NCBI GenBank assembly: GCA_019358945.1
Contig: JAHHIE010000004.1
Coordinates: forward strand, 1-64,000
Direction of reading: 5' to 3'
Length of the DNA: 64,000 nt
Source: Stenomitos rutilans HA7619-LM2
Lineage (GTDB): Bacteria; Cyanobacteriota; Cyanobacteriia; Leptolyngbyales; Leptolyngbyaceae
Shown here one piece after another: positions 45,043 through 54,116 of this stretch. Under the pieces are notes generated by a model, which had not been told where the DNA came from, did no database searches, and was given only the letters and a program-made list of their open reading frames with translations. The position numbers and the translations under genes are program-made. The first letter of the stretch is position 1; every line of letters starts with the position of its first letter.

Positions 45043-46398
45043 ATGCGAATTATTGCTTATCTCTATAGCGATCCACTGTTAGAGCCAACGCCCGATCGAG
45101 CGCTGTGGGGGTGGGAGATTGATCAGGTCTATCAAGATCTTGCCAGTGTCGCCGCACCCAAAAAAGGGACGATCGCGCGTCAGCAGTGGCAGCAGCTTTT
45201 AGAAGACTGTCAGACAGAGCCAACCGATTATTTGCTCATTCGACGCGTGGAAGAACTGGGCGACTCGGCTCAAACGGTGGGCGATCGCCTTGCGGAGTTA
45301 GAGGCGTTGGGCATTCGTCTCATTGTGACGGAGCAAGCAACTGGCACACTCGATCCGACCTTAGCTGATCAACCCATCCTGAAAGGCGCAGACCTACAGG
45401 CAGATTTACTCAAGCTCTTGCAGCAAGTCCAGTGGTCGCAACGGAGCCGTCGTATCCGTCAGGGACATGCCCAGAATCGTCTGAAGGCACTGCCGCCACC
45501 AGGGAAAGCACCTTATGGCTATCGACGCAGCAAGACTCGTTACGTCGTCGATCGCAGCACGGCTCCCGTTGTCAAAGACTTTTTTGACCAATTTCTGTTG
45601 TATGGTTCCCTGAGTGGGGCCGTCCGCTATTTAGCAAAAAAATACAGCAAAAAAATCGCGCGATCGACCGGGCATCGTTGGCTGACCAATCCTGTCTATC
45701 GCGGTGATACAGCCTATCAAAACGGTGATCTGATCAGCGATACCCATGCGCCCATCATTTCGCGGGAGGAAGCCGCTCAGGTCGATCGCTTGCTGCGACG
45801 CAATCGCCAGCTACCACCCCGCACAGCTAGCGCACCTCGTTCCTTGGCAGGGCTAGTGGTGTGCAGCGACTGTCGATCGCCCATGACCATTACCCGTGTC
45901 TCAGCCCCCCGTCGCGATCGCGAGTATCTGTATCTGCGCCCAACCGGATGCACCCAAACACCCAAATGCGGGGCGATCGCCTATGATGCCATCCTGCAGC
46001 AAACCATTGAACGGATCTGTGAAGAGTTGCCGCGTGCGGTTGCCGCAGTTGAGCTACCGGATGTGGGCACAATAAAGCAGGGAATTAATGGCGCGATCGC
46101 TGCCAAGCGAGCCATCCTGTCCCAACTGCCTCCACTGATCACCAGTGGCGTACTCGATCAAGAAACTGCCGACCTCCGCGCCTATAAACTCCGCACCGAA
46201 ATGGCTGTTCTGGAAAGCAAACTGGCACAATTACCGCCCGTCAATTTACAAGCGATCGCCCAGACTGTGTCTATCCCCCAATTTTGGCTCGACCTGTCGG
46301 AACCCGAACGCCGCTTCTACTTCCGCGAATTTATCCGCCAAATCGAACTGATCCGTCAAACGGAAATGTGGAAGCTGAAGTTGATGTTTATGTTTTAA
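45043..46398 (+). CDS. XisF-like large serine recombinase
   Basis: A 451-residue serine recombinase. The N-terminal catalytic domain is shortened: the Ser is in IAYLYSDP (Ser9), and LIRRVEELGDSAQTVGDRL replaces the usual RLDRLGRS region. A recombinase DNA-binding domain follows (PGKAPYGYRRSKTRYVVDRS, FFDQFLLYGSLSGAVRYL, RWLTNPVYRGDTAYQNG), then a zinc ribbon (VVCSDCRSPMTI... GCTQTPKCG), then a C-terminal coiled coil. The pattern matches XisF, which excises the fdxN element in Anabaena, and its orthologs that are kept in many cyanobacteria without an element. No recognisable attachment sites are visible here. Confidence 0.85.
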   Translation: MRIIAYLYSDPLLEPTPDRALWGWEIDQVYQDLASVAAPKKGTIARQQWQQLLEDCQTEPTDYLLIRRVEELGDSAQTVGDRLAELEALGIRLIVTEQATGTLDPTLADQPILKGADLQADLLKLLQQVQWSQRSRRIRQGHAQNRLKALPPPGKAPYGYRRSKTRYVVDRSTAPVVKDFFDQFLLYGSLSGAVRYLAKKYSKKIARSTGHRWLTNPVYRGDTAYQNGDLISDTHAPIISREEAAQVDRLLRRNRQLPPRTASAPRSLAGLVVCSDCRSPMTITRVSAPRRDREYLYLRPTGCTQTPKCGAIAYDAILQQTIERICEELPRAVAAVELPDVGTIKQGINGAIAAKRAILSQLPPLITSGVLDQETADLRAYKLRTEMAVLESKLAQLPPVNLQAIAQTVSIPQFWLDLSEPERRFYFREFIRQIELIRQTEMWKLKLMFMF

Positions 46399-46460
46399 GG
46401 AGCCGAAGGAGAAAGTTTTGAGGCGAGAAGTTGTTATACGGCTCAGATTGAACTGGAGTA

Positions 46461-46943
46461 ATGGATATCTATGACTACGTTACTCAAATGAAGTTGTTTC
46501 TAGAGGGGCAAAATGACGTTTGGGCTAAAGCACAAAGTTCAGTGTCTGCTGTTTTGGTGATGCGCTTTCGTCGAGCTATTGTGTTGAATATTCTACAATC
46601 GAAACAATTCCTTGCACAATTTTCGTCCATCCAACAAATTCAGTATGTTGAAATAGCTGAACTGCATCACGATCAATGGATTCATGATCCGATTGAAAAC
46701 GATCTGATTGTGCGTCCACTGTATGAGTTGATTTGTGAGGAAGTGCAGCGAGAAGCTGAGTTATGGCATCAGCAAAAACTTGCTGAGTTGGAGCAACAAG
46801 CGCCAAACGTTGCAGAATTATTCCGTAATGGACGTGGCTTAAGTCATGTCTATTGGGCAAACGTAAAGCGACTGTTATGGGAGCGGCATCAAATTGAGTG
46901 GAAATCACCAGCAGAGATGAATCCGTGGAGAATTTTCGATTAG
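46461..46943 (+). CDS. Hypothetical protein of 160 residues
   Basis: A soluble, mostly helical, acidic protein (MDIYDYVTQMKLFLEGQN, a middle YVEIAELHHDQWIHDPIEND and a long helix ICEEVQREAELWHQQKLAEL). No signal peptide, membrane helix or known motif. It follows the XisF-like gene after 62 bases on the same strand, but with its own repeat-bearing downstream gap. It is probably real because codon use and length are reasonable, but I cannot assign a function. Confidence 0.55.
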   Translation: MDIYDYVTQMKLFLEGQNDVWAKAQSSVSAVLVMRFRRAIVLNILQSKQFLAQFSSIQQIQYVEIAELHHDQWIHDPIENDLIVRPLYELICEEVQREAELWHQQKLAELEQQAPNVAELFRNGRGLSHVYWANVKRLLWERHQIEWKSPAEMNPWRIFD

Positions 46944-47009
46944 TTTTCCTGTTATAAAAGCTGACTACTATCTACTTCTAATTGCTAACAACTAACAACC
47001 AACAACAAC

Positions 47010-47022
47010 AAGGAGACTTCCC
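47010..47022 (+). promoter_or_regulatory. Ribosome-binding site for a TTG-start acyltransferase
   Basis: AAGGAGA at 47010-47016 lies 6 bases before TTG 47023 and supports this rare start codon, because no in-frame ATG is near. Confidence 0.6.
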
Positions 47023-48441
47023 TTGCAGCGTTCTATTCGTCAAGCCCAACCGCCGCTGGAATTCATTCCGCCTCAGCTCAATTTGTTGCTGGTTCGAGGG
47101 TTGCAAGGGTTGTTGCCGCTAATCATGCGATCGCGCACGGCGATTCGCCAGGTTGAAGCAGAAAACGTTGAGGTGTTAGTTGATCTTTACCGTCAATTTC
47201 AAGCAGGTAATGTACGCTTTCTCATAGCGTTTCGACATCCGAGTGCTAATGACCCGTTTGTACTGGCCTATCTGCTGTCTCGTCTTGTGCCTAGGGTCGC
47301 TCGTCAGCAAAAGGTGGCGCTACAGCGTCCAGTGCACGCCCATTTTATGTACGATCGCGGCATTCCACTCTGGGCGGGCGCGCTGATGGGTTGGCTCTAT
47401 TCACGGCTAGGTGGTACGCCGATCCATCGTGGCAAGGTTGATCGTGTTGGCCTACGGTCTGCCCGCGATTTGTTTGTCAACGGGTCTTTGCCATTGGCGG
47501 CGGCTCCTGAAGGGGCTACGAATGGTCATACTGAAATTGTCAGCCCACTGGAACCAGGGCTGAGCCAACTTGCCTTTTGGTGTGTTGAGGATCTGCAAAA
47601 AACCAAGCGCTCTGAAACGGTGCTTGTCGTCCCGATCGGCATTCAATATCGCTACATTACGCCGCCCTGGAGCGCGATCGAGCAGCTTTTGACGACGCTA
47701 GAAACCGATGTTGGTTTAGCAACTGTCCCTACTTCTAGTGCTGATGCAGCCATAGAACTCATTCTCTACAAGCGGCTGTATCGCCTGGGTGAACACTTGC
47801 TCTCGGTCATGGAACAATTCTACAGTCGGTTTTATCATCAGTCTTTAGCAACTGTAAAAGACGGCAGTACGGCTCCACCCTCCAACCTGGACGCGCCCAT
47901 CTCCCACAAAGAATTTGCGGCTCGCCTTAATGCGTTGATGGATGCGGCGTTGAAGGTCGCAGAGCAGTATTTCAACTTGCAGCCGAAAGGTAGCGTGATC
48001 GATCGCTGTAGGCGGTTGGAGCAGGCTGGATGGGACTACATCTATCGGGAAGATCTGAAGTCGATCGAGCAAGTGTCGCTCCTGGAGCACGGACTGGCTG
48101 ACCGCATTGCAGAAGAGGCCGATCTACGCCTCTGGCACATGCGCATTGTTGAAAGTTTCGTCGCCGTCACGGGTAAGTATGTGCTCGAAAAACCTACCGT
48201 CGAGCGCTTTGCTGAAACGACCCTCCTCATGTGGGACATGATTGCTCGCATTAAAGGTCAAAGCCCCTTCGATCGGCCTAAGCTCGGTAAGCAAAAGGCA
48301 GTATTGTCTATTGGAGAACCGCTTTCAGTGACCGATCGTTGGCAAGACTATACAGGTAATCGACGCAGCGCAAAACAGGCCGTTACAACCTTGACGCAAG
48401 ACCTGCAAACCGCACTAGAGAAAATGGCAATCAGGGAGTAG
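47023..48441 (+). CDS. 1-acylglycerol-3-phosphate acyltransferase-like protein (PlsC family)
   Basis: A 472-residue phospholipid acyltransferase-type enzyme. The catalytic HX4D motif is HPSANDPF near residue 76, the substrate-binding GTPIHRGKVDR follows, and the AAAPEGATNGH motif provides the third family block. The family acylates lysophosphatidate or a related acceptor at the membrane. The C-terminal half (about 260-470) is helical and unlike the short 1-acylglycerol-3-phosphate acyltransferases, so the acceptor may differ. No strong membrane helix is seen apart from the region PLWAGALMGWLYSRL. It starts with TTG behind a good ribosome-binding site. Confidence 0.82.
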   Translation: MQRSIRQAQPPLEFIPPQLNLLLVRGLQGLLPLIMRSRTAIRQVEAENVEVLVDLYRQFQAGNVRFLIAFRHPSANDPFVLAYLLSRLVPRVARQQKVALQRPVHAHFMYDRGIPLWAGALMGWLYSRLGGTPIHRGKVDRVGLRSARDLFVNGSLPLAAAPEGATNGHTEIVSPLEPGLSQLAFWCVEDLQKTKRSETVLVVPIGIQYRYITPPWSAIEQLLTTLETDVGLATVPTSSADAAIELILYKRLYRLGEHLLSVMEQFYSRFYHQSLATVKDGSTAPPSNLDAPISHKEFAARLNALMDAALKVAEQYFNLQPKGSVIDRCRRLEQAGWDYIYREDLKSIEQVSLLEHGLADRIAEEADLRLWHMRIVESFVAVTGKYVLEKPTVERFAETTLLMWDMIARIKGQSPFDRPKLGKQKAVLSIGEPLSVTDRWQDYTGNRRSAKQAVTTLTQDLQTALEKMAIRE

Positions 48442-48569
48442 CAGGGGGGGAAGTAGGGAGCCGAAGCAAGAGAGTAGGGGCGGTAGGGCTCTTGAAGGCT
48501 GACTGATTTTCTGAACGCAAAACACAAACGCTCCTTGAGCCTTACTCCTCTCCCATCATGCCTCTCTTG

Positions 48570-50789
48570 CTACTTCGCCGTTTCTTTCGTTTCAGATGAG
48601 GGCGGCTTGCTACCCGAATTGCGGACATTCATGATCTTGCCCAGCAAATCAAACCAAAACGGCGCGCCCATTGAAATGGCAAGACCACTGACAATCCAAC
48701 CAATCAACAGCTTGATCAGGTCGATCGGTTTTGCCAAAAGCAATTGTAAAATTGTGGCTGCATTCAATGCGTCGGGTTTGCCAGAAAAGGCTGCGCAGGA
48801 AGGAGCGCTTGCCGTTGCGTCCTGTGGTTGACACTCAAACTGCCTAACAAAATTTTCGGGTTTCCATCCCACCGGCAAGGTCAGATCTTTAAGCGCTGCA
48901 TCCGTTTGTTGTTTGACAGTTTCAAGGTTTAAGCTGTTGGGTGCTGATGGATCACGCACTGGCGTGACTGCTGCTGCTTTGTCGGTAATAGCCTTGCGTA
49001 AATTATCATCATTGGAAAGACGATTGACGATATAGAACGCGTCTGAATTTGTCACACTTGCCAGCGTTAGGCCAATTAAGATCGCCACCCCTTTGGCATT
49101 TCGCTTGTAAACACCAGAGGCACGTTCCATCGATCGATCGAACCAGGCTCCAACTTCCACACGAAATTGATTTAGATCGTGGCTGGTTTGCTGTACTTTA
49201 GACTGCGCTCGTCTAGCAAGAATGGAAAAACTTTCTTTGATGGAAGTGGGCAATTTTTCTAGAGCTTGTCGAATTACTTTATAGGTCTGGTAGTTGTCAT
49301 ACACCGAGCGATCGGCGTTTGTCAGTCCCAACTTAACAAAGACAATATTGATAACAGCGTAACGCTGCTCGTTGCTCAGTTCTTCCAGACTTCTATGAAT
49401 AATGAGCGTGCGTTCTTCGTCGCCAAACTGATTGAGTACAGCGTTTAGAATTTGCTGCCGTTGCTCTACACCCAGTTGACCCAATGCAGTATGAATCGTG
49501 CGTTTCTGTTGCTTCAACAAGTTAACTTGTGAATTCAGCTTGGCACGATAGATTTTGCGCCTGCGATCGGTTAACTGTTTTTCAACTGTCTTAAACGTGT
49601 CTGGCGCGATCGCCAAAAACTGCTCCTCAACCGTCTCTGGATATGCTTGCACAATCTCTTTCTCGATCGCTTCGGGATAGAACTCTAAAAGCTGCTGCTC
49701 AAGTTCTGGATTAATTAGCGCTTCCAGTGGTTGTGCCTTCGCAAGCATCGATTCATAAGACTGGGCTACTTCTTGATACGTCGAGCTGCTTTCATCGACT
49801 AACTGAGCAATTTCAGCCAAGCTTGGACGTAAGCCACCAGACACGATCGCTCGTTCATTGCCCTCGCCAAAAAGACTCAGCTTTAAGGCTCTCAATCGCC
49901 TTGGGAAGTAGAGGGGAACTTCACCCATTGCTGAAGGGGGTGCTCCAGCAACTGGCACTTCAGCTTGAGGTGTTTCAGCTTGAGGTGTTTCAGTCGCCCC
50001 TCCCTCAGCCGCATAGCTTTCAGGCTGGAATCCTGCGGGTTCAGTTGTTTGAGGTGTAGCCGTTTGAGACGCGTTGGACGCTCCCGTTGATTCATTTGGT
50101 AGCGGATAGTTTGCAATATAAGCATCAAGACTTTCTCCCATCCGCTCAACGCTGGTCGCTAACGTTGTTTCTTCAGCCTTAAAGTCATTGAGAATATCAT
50201 TGTATTCTTCTACCAGCGCTGTAAAGTTAGGATCACTGCTCAAATCTTTGTTCGCTTTCTCAGCAATAACCCTAATTCGGCCTTTTTCCCAATCGCTTAC
50301 TGATGCTGTATCCGTTTGCAGTGCAAAGCTACCAACAATTCTAGTCGCAAACTTTTCTAACCTGACTTCGACTAGCTTTTTAGCTAAAGTCGCCATTCCT
50401 AACCGTTCTAGTAATGACGTTGAAAATGTTTCCGAAGCGATATACGAAGGTCCAGTAGATTGATTGAAACCAAACGCTCCTTTCCTATTGCCAGGAATAA
50501 GCCAGCGGGTGATTTCTCTAGCGCCCTTAGTAATCAAACCTTTTGATTCTTGATTTACGTTTTTAAGCAGAGGATCGTCATAAAGTTTACTAACCAAACT
50601 CTTAACTTCTTCTGCTTCTGGTGTGCTGCTACCGCCCGCTAGAAAGACTTCGATCGAGTCTCTTAAATGCTTTGCTCGCCACTGAAAAAGCGTTGTTAGT
50701 AGCTCTTGAAGCTCCGATGCAAGCAGGCTCAGAATCAAATAGATAAAAATTAACCCGATCGCAACGTCTAGAACAAACGTTATACCCAT
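48570..50789 (-). CDS. Large membrane-anchored coiled-coil protein, unknown
   Basis: A 739-residue protein with a membrane helix at the N-terminus (MGITFVLDVAIGLIFIYLILSLLASEL, given in part), two more near 560-580 (AKGVAILIGLTLASVTNSDAF) and 690-715 (LLIGWIVSGLAISMGAPFW), and a very long soluble helical stretch between. The C-terminal pattern GAPFWFDLLGKIMNVR is shared, from memory, with a widespread uncharacterised family. A PQAETPQAE repeat-rich linker is at about 265-285. Coiled-coil potential is high around 380-440. It may be a structural scaffold of the membrane; no function can be assigned. It is convergent with the acyltransferase gene. Confidence 0.6.
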   Translation of the reverse strand: MGITFVLDVAIGLIFIYLILSLLASELQELLTTLFQWRAKHLRDSIEVFLAGGSSTPEAEEVKSLVSKLYDDPLLKNVNQESKGLITKGAREITRWLIPGNRKGAFGFNQSTGPSYIASETFSTSLLERLGMATLAKKLVEVRLEKFATRIVGSFALQTDTASVSDWEKGRIRVIAEKANKDLSSDPNFTALVEEYNDILNDFKAEETTLATSVERMGESLDAYIANYPLPNESTGASNASQTATPQTTEPAGFQPESYAAEGGATETPQAETPQAEVPVAGAPPSAMGEVPLYFPRRLRALKLSLFGEGNERAIVSGGLRPSLAEIAQLVDESSSTYQEVAQSYESMLAKAQPLEALINPELEQQLLEFYPEAIEKEIVQAYPETVEEQFLAIAPDTFKTVEKQLTDRRRKIYRAKLNSQVNLLKQQKRTIHTALGQLGVEQRQQILNAVLNQFGDEERTLIIHRSLEELSNEQRYAVINIVFVKLGLTNADRSVYDNYQTYKVIRQALEKLPTSIKESFSILARRAQSKVQQTSHDLNQFRVEVGAWFDRSMERASGVYKRNAKGVAILIGLTLASVTNSDAFYIVNRLSNDDNLRKAITDKAAAVTPVRDPSAPNSLNLETVKQQTDAALKDLTLPVGWKPENFVRQFECQPQDATASAPSCAAFSGKPDALNAATILQLLLAKPIDLIKLLIGWIVSGLAISMGAPFWFDLLGKIMNVRNSGSKPPSSETKETAK

Positions 50790-51352
50790 AGAAACTGACC
50801 CCGGTAGCGAAAGAACTCAATCAAATCCCAAGTCTGACGAGTGAGCATGAGTAATATACAGGGCAGCGGCAGGGTTGCCTCCTTACTTAAACAAAACTTA
50901 GGAACGAGAATTAATCAACGTGTGCTTTTGAGAGGGTCGTGGGCATCCTACTGTCGTAAAGGGCAGAAGGCTAGAGAAGTTAGTTGTTGGTTGTTAGAAG
51001 ACCGCTGACGGCTGACGGCTGACGGCTGACCGCTGATGGCTCAAGAAGGCAGAAGGCAAAACCTTTGTTAGTTCTGCGTTTGGGCAGTGATGGGTTATTT
51101 CCGATAAGGCGTACTAGTCGTTCGTCATCGCACCCGGTTTCTAGAAAAGCAAGCAGGCTCCAACGCGATCGTAAAACTCACAAAAAATTTATAAAAAGGT
51201 GACGGGTATGTTGAGTCAGTAAGCGAATGAAGCAGGGGTATGCGAGCAAACAATTGCTTGGTACCACTGGTGACAGATTGATTGAGTCGTCTGTTTATTT
51301 AATAAGCTTAAGGTCATAATCAGTATGCCTCTATCGGTGAGCGTTTTTAGTG
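50790..51352. other. 563-bp spacer upstream of the PBP2 gene
   Basis: It separates the divergent large membrane protein and PBP2 genes. At about 51001-51038 a tandem CTGACGGCTGACGGCTGACGG unit (7 bp) occurs, followed by GACCGCTGATGGCTC, the same unit type as in other spacers. The rest has no gene. The final 100 bases before the PBP2 start should hold its promoter. Confidence 0.45.
51001..51038. repeat. Heptameric CTGACGG tandem repeat
   Basis: Four to five copies of a 7-bp unit (GCTGACG, with one variant GCTGACC). Similar GCTGACCGCTGAC-type units occur in spacers at 42768, 55083 and 60483. Confidence 0.6.
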
Positions 51353-53122
51353 ATGGCTAGTGGTCTTTCGGTTAATTCAAAAAGCCGTCGCATTCATGTA
51401 GCGCTGACGCAGCGATCGCAGCGATCGGTCATCTTTCTGCTCATCCTCACGGGATTGATCAGCGGTTGCCTGTTGCGTCTGATCCAACTCCAGTTAGTGC
51501 AAGGGCAATATAATCGGCACCTGGTGGATAAAAACCGCATTTCGCTAGTGCCGTCTCCGTCCGATCGAGGCAATATCCTCGATCGCAACGGCAAACTACT
51601 GGCAGCTAATCGTTTGGCGCGATCGGTCTACCTTTCACCTAGAGAAGAATCAAAAGCCCAGTGGGCAGAAACGGCGACTGCCTTAAGCCGAATCCTCAAC
51701 GTACCGCGTGAAGAGATCCTCACGAAGCTAGAGCAAGTTGGGTACCGTGCCCCAATGCCTGTGAGGATTAGCCGCGATTTGACGCTTCCTGCCTTTGTGG
51801 CACTGGCAGAAAAACACAATCAATTTCCAGGCTTAGAAATTCGCGGCGAGTCCAACCGCGACTACCCCAACGCCGATTTAGCAGCACACGTTTTGGGTTA
51901 CATCCGTGAGGCAACAGCGGACGATTTAAAGAAAAACCCCGACTACCCAATGGGCATGCTCGTTGGGCAAATGGGCATTGAACGCATTGCCAACACAACC
52001 TTGCAAGGGAAGTGGGGCGGACAATTGCTGGAAGTGGATGCTTCTGGGCAGGTGGTCAAAGCGCTGGGGATGAAGCCAGCCAAAGCAGGCACGTCCATGC
52101 AGTTGACGCTTGATTTAGCGTTGCAAAAAACGGCTGAGAAAGCATTGGCGAAGCGTCGTGGAGCCGTCGTGGTATTGGATGTGAAAACGGGTGAAGTACT
52201 AGCCCTCGCCAGCGGGCCAACCTTCGATCCCAACCTGTTTACTCGCCGCATTTCACCAACCGATTGGAAACAGCTACAAAGCCGCAATCAGCCTTTTCTA
52301 AACCGGGCGCTGCAAGGGTACCCACCTGGAAGCACGTTTAAGGTCGTAACGGCAGCGGCTGGCATACAGTCTGGCAAGTTTTCGCCCGATTCAACCCTGG
52401 CAACCTTTGCAGCACTCAATCTAGGTGGACACCTGTTTCACGAACATGGCGGAGGCTACGGCGTGATTGGGTTTCGGGAGGCGTTTGCTTATAGCAGTAA
52501 CACGTTCTTTTACCAAGTGGGTTTGGCAGCAGGCCCAGAAGCGATCGCGAAGTGGGCCAAACGACTGGGGATCGGTACGACCGATAATATGGGGCTTGAA
52601 GGCGGGACTCACGGCCTGGTACCAACCCCTGCGGAAAAGGAGAAGCTTTTCAAGGAACCCTGGTACGGGGGCGATACCGTCAGCATGTCGATCGGACAAG
52701 GGTTGGTGCAGGTCACTCCGCTAGAAATGGCCGTCATGGTGTCATCGATCGTCAACGGTGGCAAACGCGTCAAGCCTCATCTCTTGCTGTCAGAAACCAA
52801 CACACCAGCCATGCAACCTGTAACGACAGGTTTAGACCCTGGCACGATCGCCATTATTAAAGCAGGACTCATCGCGGTGGTGCAACAAGGCACGGCCAGC
52901 CAATTGAATGATGGTTCCATTCCACTCACAGGTGGTAAAACCGGAACAGCAGAAGTGCCAGGGCAACCAGATAATGCTCTGTATGTCGGCTTTGGGCCAG
53001 CGAGTAACCCAAGCATTGCCGTTGCGGTAGTAGTGGAGAACGGCGGCTTTGGAGCAGTATCAGCCGTACCGATCGCGAAAGAAATCTACAAAACCTACTT
53101 CCGATCGCATCCGAAGCAGTAA
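51353..53122 (+). CDS. Penicillin-binding protein 2 (class B transpeptidase)
   Basis: A 589-residue class B PBP for lateral peptidoglycan synthesis, partner of RodA in the elongasome. A single N-terminal anchor (VIFLLILTGLISGCLLRLI) is followed by the dimerisation domain with DRGNILDRNGKLLAANRL and the transpeptidase domain: SxxK in PPGSTFKVV, SxN in YSSNTFFYQ, and KTG in GGKTGTAEVP. YPNADLAAHVLGYI is typical of this group. GTG-ATG (51350/51353) begin the frame; I prefer the ATG. The gene is directly followed by the DnaA-box cluster. Confidence 0.94.
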   Translation: MASGLSVNSKSRRIHVALTQRSQRSVIFLLILTGLISGCLLRLIQLQLVQGQYNRHLVDKNRISLVPSPSDRGNILDRNGKLLAANRLARSVYLSPREESKAQWAETATALSRILNVPREEILTKLEQVGYRAPMPVRISRDLTLPAFVALAEKHNQFPGLEIRGESNRDYPNADLAAHVLGYIREATADDLKKNPDYPMGMLVGQMGIERIANTTLQGKWGGQLLEVDASGQVVKALGMKPAKAGTSMQLTLDLALQKTAEKALAKRRGAVVVLDVKTGEVLALASGPTFDPNLFTRRISPTDWKQLQSRNQPFLNRALQGYPPGSTFKVVTAAAGIQSGKFSPDSTLATFAALNLGGHLFHEHGGGYGVIGFREAFAYSSNTFFYQVGLAAGPEAIAKWAKRLGIGTTDNMGLEGGTHGLVPTPAEKEKLFKEPWYGGDTVSMSIGQGLVQVTPLEMAVMVSSIVNGGKRVKPHLLLSETNTPAMQPVTTGLDPGTIAIIKAGLIAVVQQGTASQLNDGSIPLTGGKTGTAEVPGQPDNALYVGFGPASNPSIAVAVVVENGGFGAVSAVPIAKEIYKTYFRSHPKQ

Positions 53123-53751
53123 GTTGCTTATCAAACTACAAAGACGCAAAGGTCGCAGAGAGTTTCTCAGCGATCGCTGCGTCTCTGCGGTCATACCTCT
53201 GGGGATCACACGCAAAATTTTTGAAAAATCATGACGTTTATCACTTTTGCAATTCTTATCATTGCGGTCGCTTTTCCCCACGCAATCCACACTGTTTCCA
53301 CAAAAATTTTGCGTCTTCTCCACACCTTCTCCACAGGTTCTCCACAGGTTTACGTTTGTTTTCCACAAGCTTCACGCAACAATCGGGCTTTGCCGCCGCG
53401 ATCGACCAACTGGGGACGATCGGGATCAATGAGCCAGAAGCGCATGAACTTCATAACTTTATGTAACAAAAAAGTCCTTCAAATCCCGATTCTCTCGTAA
53501 ATCTTTTGATCATCTAAAGTTGCGTGTAACATTTCGCAGCATTGACAAGATGGGGAAGGCGACTGCACAATGTGACGACCTGCTTGAAAGCGCACTGAAC
53601 CGATCGCTGGCAAACATCCATCCTGTCTTTATTTGAGAGAGGAGTTGGCACCAGCAAGGTCTGGCTTTGCGCTGCGTTTGGCTGCTTAAACCGCTAGCCG
53701 ACAGATGTACACCCATTCACCCTGCCCATGCAAGGGAGAACCCAAAATTCT
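53123..53751. other. 629-bp gene-free region holding the DnaA-box array
   Basis: No gene is supported in this gap between PBP2 and DUF2811. It begins with a simple repeat (AAGACGCAAAGGTCGCAGAGAG, then a GCGTCTCTGCGG unit), then an A/T-rich stretch around 53211-53262, the array of TTCTCCACA-like boxes (53283-53367), and a second A/T-rich stretch around 53450-53520. Reading frames that cross the array are artefacts of its repeated sequence. Confidence 0.55.
53283..53367 (+). other. Cluster of six phased DnaA-box-like 9-mers (candidate oriC or DnaA-binding locus)
   Basis: Six 9-mers of the form N-N-N-T-C-C-A-C-A lie on one strand: CAATCCACA at 53283, GTTTCCACA at 53294, TTCTCCACA at 53316, 53327 and 53338, and TTTTCCACA at 53359. 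The last equals the DnaA-box variant common in cyanobacteria. Start-to-start spacings are 11, 22, 11, 11 and 21 bases, i.e. whole turns of the helix. A/T-rich stretches flank the array on both sides. No dnaA or dnaN gene is in the window. This could be the replication origin or another cooperative DnaA site. Confidence 0.62.
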
Positions 53752-53988
53752 ATGAATAGCACCGTTAGCTTGTTAGTTGAAGTTCCCGAAGTTCTACATG
53801 ATTCGCTAAAGCACTATCTCGAAATTCGCCCCGATTGGGATCAAGACCGGGTGTTTGCGGCAGCCCTGTCTCTGTTCCTGCTGCAAAATCGCAGTACTGA
53901 TGCCTTCCCCGAAAAACAAAACCAGCGTCAAGCGTCGCGGATTTACCTGGATGCGTTGTTCAAACGTCCGATCGGGCAGAACAATTAG
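53752..53988 (+). CDS. DUF2811 family small protein
   Basis: A 78-residue soluble protein of the cyanobacterial DUF2811 family. Visible family features are the N-terminus MNSTVSLLVEVPEVLHDSLK, the central YLEIRPDWDQDRVFAAALSL, LFLLQN, and the C-terminal SRIYLDALF. It resembles a short ribbon-helix-helix-like unit, but the function is unknown. The frame is open to 53728; ATG 53752 matches the family. It follows the DnaA-box region directly. Confidence 0.82.
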   Translation: MNSTVSLLVEVPEVLHDSLKHYLEIRPDWDQDRVFAAALSLFLLQNRSTDAFPEKQNQRQASRIYLDALFKRPIGQNN

Positions 53989-54060
53989 GAGATAGGGATT
54001 AGGGATTGAGGGTTAGAGGCAAGCATTCTAACAACCAACAACCCAAAACTAGTCATGCCC
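53989..54060. repeat. Simple spacer repeat (AGGGATTAGGGATT, CTAACAACCAACAACCC)
   Basis: Between DUF2811 and the nuclease gene the units AGATAGGGATTAGGGATTGAGGG and CTAACAACCAACAACCC occur. The second unit also occurs at 46988-47005 and, reversed, near 50985. Confidence 0.5.
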
Positions 54061-54116
54061 CCTGTAGATAACGGATTGCATCTCCTCGTAAAGCTTCTCA
54101 TTCAAAATCGAACAGT

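Noticed and set aside
51001-51038. Tandem GCTGACG units as a possible CRISPR array
   Set aside because: Units are 7 bp with no spacers, so this is a simple tandem repeat.
53060-53368. 102-codon minus-strand frame with repeated VWKT/LWRT/VEKT-type words
   Set aside because: The repeated words come from the DnaA-box-like array read in frame, not from a protein.
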